This document shows, piece by piece, positions 58,394-64,000 of a stretch of DNA of 64,000 nucleotides. Made by a program: the position numbers and the translations under genes. Below the pieces are notes generated by a model. The model ran no database searches. It saw only the letters and a list, made by a program, of their open reading frames with translations, and was not told the DNA's origin. Every line of letters starts with the position of its first letter. The first letter of the stretch is position 1. The stretch is from the NCBI GenBank assembly GCA_029259745.1, contig JAJDEO010000020.1, positions 124,001-188,000 on the forward strand, read 5' to 3'. Source of the DNA: Planctomycetota bacterium. GTDB lineage: Bacteria > Planctomycetota > B15-G4.

Positions 58394-59223
58394 CCGCGAG
58401 ATCTTTCGAGCGCGACGACCACGTCTCACTGCCCGTCGATCATCACCGCGGCGACGCGATCACGTCCGGTGCTGACGACGTCGTCGTCGAGGAGCCGCTC
58501 GAGGTCCGCCACGGCGACCGCAGCCTGCTCGTGACGATGCGCACGCCGGGTCACGACTTCGACCTCGTGCGCGGGCTGCTCTTCACCGAAGGCCTCGTCG
58601 ACGGCGGGGCGGACGTCACGGCCGTGGGTTGGTGCCGCGATGTGCCCGAAGAGGCCGTGGGGAACGTCGTCACCGTCGCCCTGCGAGAAGGCGTGACGCT
58701 CGACGAAGAGCGCACGGTGCGCGTGGGGCTCGTGTCGTCGGGCTGCGGGGTCTGCGGGAAGACAACCCTCGAGGCCGTCGCCGTGACGGCGCCGCTCATC
58801 GACGACAGCGTTTCGATCGCGCGCGACGTGCTCGTCTCGCTGCCCGACCAGCTGCGCCGCCACCAGGCCGTCTTCGCGCGCACCGGCGGGCTGCATGCCG
58901 CGGCGCTCTTCGACCGCACGGGCAAGCTGCTCGCGCTGCGCGAGGACGTCGGTCGTCACAACGCGGTCGACAAGGTCATTGGCGAGGCCCTGCGTTTCGG
59001 GCGCGTCCCGCTGCATGGAACGCTGCTCATGGTGTCGGGACGAGCCGGCTTCGAGATCGTGCAGAAAGCGCGGCGCGCGCAGATCCCGATCGTCTGCTCG
59101 GTCTCGGCGCCCTCGAGCCTCGCCGTCGACCTCGCGCGCACCGGAGGTCAAACGCTCGTCGGTTTCCTGCGTGGAGATGATTTCAACGTCTACACAGGTG
59201 CGGCGCGCATCGTGACCGGCTGA
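58390..59223 (+). CDS. fdhD: Sulfur carrier protein FdhD for molybdoenzyme activation
   Basis: FdhD moves sulfur from IscS to the molybdenum cofactor to give active formate dehydrogenase. The 277-residue product has the CxxC loop SSGCGVCGKTTLEAV, matching Cys121/Cys124 of E. coli. It also has MRTPGHDFDLVRGLLFTEGL, TGGLHAAALFD, LREDVGRHNAVDKVIGEAL and SGRAGFEIVQKARRAQIPI, all highly conserved. The N-terminus has about 30 extra polar residues. It starts with GTG at 58390 overlapping the molybdoenzyme stop by 4 bases (GTGA), so enzyme and maturase are made together. The sulfur donor IscS is encoded in the isc operon of the same window. Confidence 0.95.
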   Translation: MTARSFERDDHVSLPVDHHRGDAITSGADDVVVEEPLEVRHGDRSLLVTMRTPGHDFDLVRGLLFTEGLVDGGADVTAVGWCRDVPEEAVGNVVTVALREGVTLDEERTVRVGLVSSGCGVCGKTTLEAVAVTAPLIDDSVSIARDVLVSLPDQLRRHQAVFARTGGLHAAALFDRTGKLLALREDVGRHNAVDKVIGEALRFGRVPLHGTLLMVSGRAGFEIVQKARRAQIPIVCSVSAPSSLAVDLARTGGQTLVGFLRGDDFNVYTGAARIVTG

Positions 59224-59319
59224 CCTGGGCCTGCGCACGGCGCGGCTTCGGCGGCGAGAATCGTTACGCTGTCGGCCAGTGCGAGCGAGCATCCTGCTTC
59301 CCGTGCAGATTTGAGAATC

Positions 59320-59529
59320 ATGAAGTCATTCAAAAATGCTGCCATCGCGATTCTTCTCGTTCTGATCGTCGTCATCGCGCTCCAGAACACCGAGACGGTC
59401 GACACGAAGCTCTTGTTCATGACGGTGTCGATGCCGCGTGCGATGCTGCTCTTCACGACGCTCGTGATCGGTGTCTTGATCGGACTTCTCCTCAGCGCAA
59501 AGCGCTCACTCACGAAACATGACGAATGA
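59320..59529 (+). CDS. LapA-domain (DUF1049) small membrane protein
   Basis: A 69-residue protein with two hydrophobic helices (AAIAILLVLIVVIALQNTET and MPRAMLLFTTLVIGVLIGLL). QNTETVDTKLLFMTVSMP lies between them, the usual LapA/DUF1049 pattern (Q-N-x-x-x-V in the loop). In E. coli LapA works with LapB in control of lipopolysaccharide synthesis; here LapB is not nearby. ATG at 59320 is used; an in-frame TTG at 59311 precedes it. Its last 11 bases overlap the start of the sulfatase-like gene, suggesting translational coupling. I use the domain name only, as orthology to E. coli LapA is not certain. Confidence 0.78.
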   Translation: MKSFKNAAIAILLVLIVVIALQNTETVDTKLLFMTVSMPRAMLLFTTLVIGVLIGLLLSAKRSLTKHDE

Positions 59530-61102
59530 CTTTCCGGTAGCCCGTATCTGGCAACGCAGAGGCCGAGGCTCGCTTTGCACGACGCTGCTGCTGGCCTGCG
59601 TTCTCGGCGGGTGTGCAGACGAGTCCGAGCCGGTGCCGAGCGCCGACGCGCGCGGCAACCTGCTCGTCATCACGATGGACACCACGCGGGCCGACTCGGT
59701 TTCGTCGTTCGGCTGCCCCGTCGAGACGACACCACGTCTCGATGCCCTCGCGGCGCGCGGCGTGCGCTTCACGCGGGCCTACGCGCCGATGGGCCAGACG
59801 CTGCCCACGCACTCCACGCTCTTCACGGGCACGAACCCGCGCGTCCACGGTTCGCTCGAGAACCACTACAAGCTCGGCGAACAGGCCGAGACCCTCGCCG
59901 AGACGCTCTGGGACGAAGGCTACGAGACGGCCGGGTTCGTCGGCGCGCTCGTGCTCGATGAACGCTCCGGGATCGCCCAGGGGTTCACGGCCTGGGGCGA
60001 GCCGACCGGCGAGTCGTCGCAAGGCGAGCTGCCGCCCGAGCGTCGCGCCGCCGTCGTCGTCGACGAGGCCCTCGGCTGGGCCGACCACCGTTCCACCGAC
60101 CAACCCTTCTTCCTCTGGACGCACTTCTTCGACCCGCACGGCCCTTACGAGGCGCCGGCCGAGTTCGTCGAGCGGATCCCGCGCGCACCCGTCATGCAGT
60201 GGCTGCTCGAGCGGGCGGGGCGCAGCGAGTTCGGCAGCGAGCCCGAGGAGCAGACGCGTGCGCGCTACTTCGTCGACGACTGGCGCGGCTACCTGGCCGA
60301 GATCCTCTACACCGACGAGCAGATCGCGCGCATGCTCGACGGCCTCGAGCAGCGCGGCATGCTCGCCGACACGACGATCGTGATCGTCGGCGATCACGGT
60401 GAAGGCCTGTTCGAGCACGGTGAGAAGAACCACGGCGTGCAGCTCTACGAGGAGGTCGTCCACGTGCCGCTGATCGTCGTTCACGGCGACGATCTCGCCG
60501 GGGCCACCATCGAGCACGCCGTGCCGCTCGAGTCGGTGCACGACCTCATGCTGACGCTCGCGACGCACGGCGTCGTCGATGTCCCGGCCGAGCTGCCCGA
60601 CGCGACCGCGCCGCGTACGGCGTCGGCGTCGGAGATCTGGGCGGCGACGCGCAGCGGGGGGTCGGTGCCCGAGCGCCCGATCTTCCTCGAGCGTCCGCAC
60701 TACACGCCCAAGCGGCTGATCCAGCGCGGCAACGGGGATCCGACGCGGCATCCTTACGGTGAGGTCACGGCGCTCGTCATGGGCACGCAGAAGCTCATCG
60801 AGTTTCCCGACGACGTGGTCGAGCTCTACGACCTGCGCGCCGATCCAGCCGAAGCGGTGAACCTGTCGGACGAGCGCCCCCAGGCCGTCGCGCGGATGCG
60901 CCAGACCTTGGCGCGTTGGCGTCGGGCCCACGAGGTGCGCGCCCCGGGGACGGGGGCGTCCGTCGACGCCGAACGTCTCAAGACACTCCAGGCTCTCGGA
61001 TACGCCGAGGGTGACGACGAATCCAGCGCCGATGACCCCGAGCCCGACGGCTCTGGGCCGGACGCGCCGACCGACGATGAGGAGCAAGACGATGGGCGCT
61101 GA
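59519..61102 (+). CDS. Sulfatase-superfamily lipoprotein with Thr at the nucleophile site
   Basis: A 527-residue lipoprotein (lipobox LGGC, Cys32). Sulfatase/alkaline-phosphatase features: LLVITMDTTRADSVSSFGC (about 48-66), the FFDPHGPYEAPAEF metal-site block, and VIVGDHGEGLFEHGEKNHG. The nucleophile motif reads T-L-P-T-H (T94-H98) in place of C-x-P-x-R. The EHGEKNHGVQLYEE and ERPHYTPKRL segments match the next gene closely, so the two are recent paralogues. The start lies inside the LapA-like gene (11-base overlap). Its own stop lies 11 bases inside the next gene. The activity may be hydrolysis or transfer of phosphate, phosphonate or a phospho-headgroup; this is inferred from the Thr nucleophile. 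Confidence 0.87.
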   Translation: MTNDFPVARIWQRRGRGSLCTTLLLACVLGGCADESEPVPSADARGNLLVITMDTTRADSVSSFGCPVETTPRLDALAARGVRFTRAYAPMGQTLPTHSTLFTGTNPRVHGSLENHYKLGEQAETLAETLWDEGYETAGFVGALVLDERSGIAQGFTAWGEPTGESSQGELPPERRAAVVVDEALGWADHRSTDQPFFLWTHFFDPHGPYEAPAEFVERIPRAPVMQWLLERAGRSEFGSEPEEQTRARYFVDDWRGYLAEILYTDEQIARMLDGLEQRGMLADTTIVIVGDHGEGLFEHGEKNHGVQLYEEVVHVPLIVVHGDDLAGATIEHAVPLESVHDLMLTLATHGVVDVPAELPDATAPRTASASEIWAATRSGGSVPERPIFLERPHYTPKRLIQRGNGDPTRHPYGEVTALVMGTQKLIEFPDDVVELYDLRADPAEAVNLSDERPQAVARMRQTLARWRRAHEVRAPGTGASVDAERLKTLQALGYAEGDDESSADDPEPDGSGPDAPTDDEEQDDGR

Positions 61103-62585
61103 GTGGCGTGTGTCCTGCCTGGCGGCGCTGACGTTCCTCGCGGGCTGCGGCCCGGCCCCCGATCCTGTCGATCGTCCAAATGTGATCTTGATCACGCTCG
61201 ACACGCTGCGCGCCGACCACCTCGGTCTCTACGGCTATCCGCAGGTCTCGATGCCGACCGTCGAGGCCTGGGGCGAGCGCGGCGTCGTCTTCGACCGCGT
61301 CTACGCGCCGATGTCTCAGACCTTGCCGTCGCACTCCACGATGATGACGGGCGTCACGCCGCGTCTTCACGGGGCACTCGAGAACTTCTACGTCCTCGTC
61401 GACGAGAACCTCACACTCGCCGAGCTCTTCATCGAGGAGCTGGGCTACGAGACGTTCGGGGCCATCGGCGCGCTCGTGCTGTCCGAGGAATCCGGCATCG
61501 CGCAGGGCTTCGAGCACTGGGACCAGCCCGACGGCAGCTGGGACCCGACCGCCACGCATCCGCCCGAGCGGCGGGCCAGCGAGGTCACCGACGTCGCCCT
61601 TGCGTGGGCCAAGACGCGCGACGAAGAGCGTCCCACGTTCCTGTGGCTGCATTACTACGACCCACACGGCCCGTTCGAGCCGCCAGAGTCGTTCACGCCG
61701 ACCCTCGATCGGGCCCTCGTCGCCGCCCTCGTCCGCGATCGCGCCGATGAGTTCGGCTCGATGGACCGCTCGCTCGACTACCGCGAGAAGCACTGGTGGA
61801 CGACACCCGCCGCGGCGCCCTTCGCGGACATGGACCCCGCGCTGCGCTTCGTCGCCGACACATGGTGGGCCTACCTGACGGAGCTGGAGTACACCGACAC
61901 GCAGCTGAAGCGGCTCTTCGACGGGCTCGAAGCCGAGGGAATGCTCGACAACGCGGTCGTCGTGATCGTCTCGGACCACGGCGAGGGGCTCTTCGAGCAC
62001 GGCGAGAAGGGCCACGGCGTCCACATCTGGGAGGAGATGATGCTCGTGCCCATGATCGTCGCTCGGACCGATGGGGCGCGCGCGGGAGAGCGGGTCGCGG
62101 CAACGGCCGTGCTCGACGATCTGGCGCCGACGATGCTCTCGGCGGCCGGCGTCGAGCCGGAGCTCTGGGAGGGCGCGATGCTCGGATTCGACCACTGGAC
62201 GGCGCTCGGCGCGGGTCGCACGGCGCCAGCGCGCGCGGTCTTCCTCGAGCGTCCACACTTCTCGATGGAGCGGATGGCGAAGCGCACGGGCACCAGTCCC
62301 CAGCATCGATGGGGGATTCTGGCCGGCGTCGTGGACGGCAGCGAGAAGCTGATCCGCGACATGAACGGCAAGGAGACGAAGGTGCGCCAGGAGGTGCTCG
62401 TCGATCTCGCCGCCGATCCGGCCGAACGGGGCGACGTCGCCGCGGAACAGCCCGACCGTCTCGGGGTCCTCGGGGCGACGCTGGAGGCCTGGCTCGCGGC
62501 CCATCCCACGGAGCTTCCGGGCACACAAGCCGATCTCTCCGAGGATCGCATCCGTCAGCTCCAAGACCTCGGCTACATGAAGTGA
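61092..62585 (+). CDS. Sulfatase-superfamily lipoprotein with Thr at the nucleophile site (paralogue of the preceding gene)
   Basis: A 497-residue lipoprotein (lipobox LAGC, Cys19) that is collinear with its upstream neighbour. It shows VILITLDTLRADHLGLYGY (31-49), HYYDPHGPFEPPESF, VIVSDHGEGLFEHGEKGHG and FLERPHFSMERM. The nucleophile motif is T-L-P-S-H (T77-H81). ATG at 61092 is preceded by GAGGAG at a good distance, so I prefer it over ATG 61077. The 11-base overlap with the upstream stop repeats the arrangement of the previous junction, so the three genes form a coupled unit ending 195 bases before nuoA. The substrate is unknown. The C-terminus ends with a conserved LQDLGYMK-type tail also seen in the first sulfatase-like gene (LRALGYMGG). 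Confidence 0.87.
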   Translation: MGAEWRVSCLAALTFLAGCGPAPDPVDRPNVILITLDTLRADHLGLYGYPQVSMPTVEAWGERGVVFDRVYAPMSQTLPSHSTMMTGVTPRLHGALENFYVLVDENLTLAELFIEELGYETFGAIGALVLSEESGIAQGFEHWDQPDGSWDPTATHPPERRASEVTDVALAWAKTRDEERPTFLWLHYYDPHGPFEPPESFTPTLDRALVAALVRDRADEFGSMDRSLDYREKHWWTTPAAAPFADMDPALRFVADTWWAYLTELEYTDTQLKRLFDGLEAEGMLDNAVVVIVSDHGEGLFEHGEKGHGVHIWEEMMLVPMIVARTDGARAGERVAATAVLDDLAPTMLSAAGVEPELWEGAMLGFDHWTALGAGRTAPARAVFLERPHFSMERMAKRTGTSPQHRWGILAGVVDGSEKLIRDMNGKETKVRQEVLVDLAADPAERGDVAAEQPDRLGVLGATLEAWLAAHPTELPGTQADLSEDRIRQLQDLGYMK

Positions 62586-62652
62586 CGCCGTCGTAGGGGC
62601 GTGATCGCCATGATTGTCGGGGCCGTTCTTTCCCCGCGCGGTCGCGAGTGGC

Positions 62653-62658
62653 TATGAT
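62653..62658 (+). promoter_or_regulatory. Candidate -10 element for the nuo operon
   Basis: TATGAT lies in the 195-bp gap between the last sulfatase-like gene and nuoA, 123 bases before the nuoA start. The -35 region expected near 62630 is a weak TTTCCC-like sequence, so the call rests mainly on the -10 hexamer and position. A small CGGGG/CCCCG stem lies just upstream (about 62618-62638). Confidence 0.3.
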
Positions 62659-62780
62659 CCCGCCGGATCCATCCCCTGGGTGTGGTTTTGTGAGGTGTGC
62701 AGCGTGCGACCCGTCGCCGCTCGCTCCTTGGTGAGCCGTCCGCCTGGGCCGTCGTTCGTCCACCTCCCGGAGTCCCCAGC

Positions 62781-63197
62781 GTGCCTGACTCGCACGTCGT
62801 GCCACCCGAGGCACTCAACGACTTCATGCCCGTGCTCATGCTTGTCGGATTCGCGATTTCGTTCGCGGCCGTCAACATCGTGGGCTCGTGGCTGCTAGGT
62901 AAAAAGGGCACACCACACCCGATCAAGGACTCTCCTTTCGAGTGTGGCATGGAGCCCCTCCAAGAGGGACGCCGCCGGTTCAGCGTGCGTTTCTACGTCG
63001 TCGCGATGTTGTTCATCCTCTTCGACATCGAGGTGGTGTTCTTGTACCCGTGGGCCGTCGTCTACCAGGACCTGGGCATGTTCGGGTTCTACGAGATGCT
63101 CGTCTTCCTGACGGTGCTCTTCGTCGGCTGGTGGTACGTGGTGAAGAAGGGCGCGCTCGACTGGAACAGCCGACGCGGCCCCCTACGGAGCTCTTGA
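62781..63197 (+). CDS. nuoA: NADH-quinone oxidoreductase subunit A
   Basis: Membrane subunit of respiratory complex I. The 138-residue product has three transmembrane helices: [40 protein letters not shown] and [19 protein letters not shown]. The conserved loop [20 protein letters not shown] with the Cys that senses enzyme state in ND3/NuoA lies between the first two. The GTG at 62781 is preceded by GGAG and gives the usual short N-terminus; an ATG at 62697 would add 28 polar residues unlike NuoA. It is the first gene of a complex I operon that continues beyond the window. nuoB begins 1 base after its stop. Confidence 0.95.
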   Translation: MPDSHVVPPEALNDFMPVLMLVGFAISFAAVNIVGSWLLGKKGTPHPIKDSPFECGMEPLQEGRRRFSVRFYVVAMLFILFDIEVVFLYPWAVVYQDLGMFGFYEMLVFLTVLFVGWWYVVKKGALDWNSRRGPLRSS

Positions 63198-63198
63198 G

Positions 63199-63714
63199 AT
63201 GACCACAAAGACCGAGATGCTCGTGCCCGAGGCCCAGAGCGCCACGGGGCTGAACGACGAGGGCGGGTTCTTCGTGAGCCGCGCCGATGCGCTCGTGAAC
63301 TGGGCGCGCAAGAACGCCCTGTGGCCGCTGCCGCTGGGTCTTTCGTGCTGCGCGATCGAGTTCATGGCCGCCGCGTCGAGCAAGTTCGACATGGCGCGCT
63401 TCGGTGCCGAGGTTGCGCGCTTCAGCCCGCGCCAGGCCGACGTCATGATCGTCGCCGGCACGTGCACCTACAAGATGGCCGAGGCCGCGCGCCGCGTGTA
63501 CGACCAGATGGCCGAGCCCAAGTGGGTCATCTCGATGGGCGCCTGCGCCTCGAGTGGCGGCATGTACCGCTGCTACAGCGTGTGCCAGGGGATCGACACG
63601 TTCGTCCCTGTCGACTTCTACATCTCGGGCTGCCCGCCGCGCCCCGAGAACGTCATCAACACGTTGATGAAGCTGCAGAGGAAGATCGAAGGCGAGAAGA
63701 CCCTGCGCTCATGA
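63199..63714 (+). CDS. nuoB: NADH-quinone oxidoreductase subunit B
   Basis: Peripheral subunit of complex I that carries the N2 [4Fe-4S] cluster next to the quinone site. The 171 residues have all four ligands: the tandem pair C50-C51 in [14 protein letters not shown]116 in [17 protein letters not shown], and C145 in [33 protein letters not shown] is the typical helix-strand stretch. The N-terminal extension (about 25 residues) is of ordinary length. Spacing to nuoA is 1 base and the stop overlaps nuoC in ATGA. The arrangement is the standard nuoA-B-C order. Confidence 0.97.
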   Translation: MTTKTEMLVPEAQSATGLNDEGGFFVSRADALVNWARKNALWPLPLGLSCCAIEFMAAASSKFDMARFGAEVARFSPRQADVMIVAGTCTYKMAEAARRVYDQMAEPKWVISMGACASSGGMYRCYSVCQGIDTFVPVDFYISGCPPRPENVINTLMKLQRKIEGEKTLRS

Positions 63715-64000
63715 GTTCCACGACACACAACTCAGCGAACGAGGGTGACCCGGATGCCGGCGCAGCGCTCCATCGCGCCTTTCCGAAGGTGACGTCCGAG
63801 CCCGAGGTGTTCCGCGGCGACGTCACGGTTCAGGTCGACGCGGCCTCCGAGATCGACGTGGTCAAGCATGCCCGCGACGACCTCGGCTACACGCTCTTCA
63901 TCGACCGGCTCGGCGCCGATCGCGGCGAAGACGCCGACCCACGCTTCGACGTGATCACGATCCTCTACAACATCACCACGCACAAGCGCCTGCACATCCG
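63711..64000 (+). CDS. nuoC: NADH-quinone oxidoreductase subunit C (N-terminal part, cut by window edge)
   Basis: The 96 visible residues begin at ATG 63711 inside the nuoB stop (4-base overlap). The start is polar ([16 protein letters not shown]). It then shows the NuoC pattern: a strand carrying [20 protein letters not shown], then [20 protein letters not shown] with the conserved Asp of the L-x-D/C-x-x-G-x-D motif, then [19 protein letters not shown]. These correspond to the 30-kDa subunit (Complex1_30kDa). Whether it is fused to NuoD, as in some bacteria, cannot be told because the gene runs off the window. Confidence 0.93.
   Translation, partial: MSSTTHNSANEGDPDAGAALHRAFPKVTSEPEVFRGDVTVQVDAASEIDVVKHARDDLGYTLFIDRLGADRGEDADPRFDVITILYNITTHKRLHI

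Noticed and set aside
55998..58429. Very long open frame antisense to the molybdoenzyme gene
   Set aside because: Composition dominated by Arg, Val, Asp and His as expected from a shadow; no domain recognised, whereas the sense gene is clear.
478..62585. Calling the five sulfatase-like proteins arylsulfatases
   Set aside because: None has the Cys or Ser that is converted to formylglycine, so sulfatase activity is not supported by sequence.
1..64000. tRNA, rRNA, transposase or prophage genes
   Set aside because: Gaps were read on both strands; no tRNA-like 3' acceptor/T-arm context, rRNA core sequence, DDE transposase or phage structural gene was recognised. A covariance-model search was not possible.

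Overview
This 64 kb window is high-GC bacterial chromosome, densely coded on both strands, with short gaps and many 1-11 nt start/stop overlaps. I infer a member of the Planctomycetota. The reasons are the many secreted lipoproteins of the sulfatase superfamily, the FG-GAP/VCBS beta-propeller proteins that share a C-terminal PFKGG-type domain, carboxypeptidase-regulatory-like repeat proteins and a multihaem cytochrome lipoprotein. No marker gene settles this; Myxococcota-like lineages are the main alternative. I saw no tRNA, rRNA, transposase, phage gene or CRISPR array.

Layout. 0-10 kb: queD, three sulfatase-like lipoproteins, phospholipid genes plsY-gpsA, an M61 peptidase and a thioesterase. 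10-15.6 kb (minus strand): a full ISC iron-sulfur operon iscR-iscS-iscU-iscA-hscB-hscA-iscX without ferredoxin, with an inverted-repeat operator candidate upstream. 15.9-17 kb: a lone molybdopterin-fold protein and an ArsC/Spx-like protein. 17-28 kb (minus strand): larE, larC and larB for the nickel-pincer cofactor, mixed with a TPR protein, an FG-GAP protein, a DUF6624-like protein, a His-rich secreted protein, a seven-haem lipoprotein and an ALDH7-type dehydrogenase. 28-37 kb: a zinc-protease-like lipoprotein, then an OmpR-type regulator and its likely histidine kinase separated by tandem 168-nt repeats and a 14-motif VCBS protein. Next come a 28-bp perfect inverted repeat and a patch of gene fragments. 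37-43 kb: an M20 peptidase, a ZIP transporter and a large repeat protein. 43-50 kb: Hpt, phosphohexomutase, HATPase, receiver-PP2C, STAS and glycogen phosphorylase, which look like one signalling and carbohydrate module. 50-56 kb: propeller proteins, an AI-2E-family transporter and an NHL protein. 56-59 kb: a FdhF/YdeP-type molybdoenzyme coupled to fdhD. 59-62.6 kb: LapA-like protein and two overlapping sulfatase-like lipoproteins. 62.7 kb to the end: start of the complex I operon, nuoA-nuoB-nuoC, cut by the window edge.

Four points deserve follow-up. All five sulfatase-like proteins carry Thr where sulfatases carry the formylglycine Cys/Ser. The 43-47 kb module resembles the Pseudomonas HptB-HsbR-HsbA partner-switching pathway, split into separate proteins. 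The regulator and kinase at 30.6-35.5 kb are split by a repeat-bearing cargo gene. The lar genes lack larA and lie beside a His-rich secreted protein. Start codons were set by reading frame, overlaps, Shine-Dalgarno-like sequence and signal-peptide logic; doubtful ones are marked.
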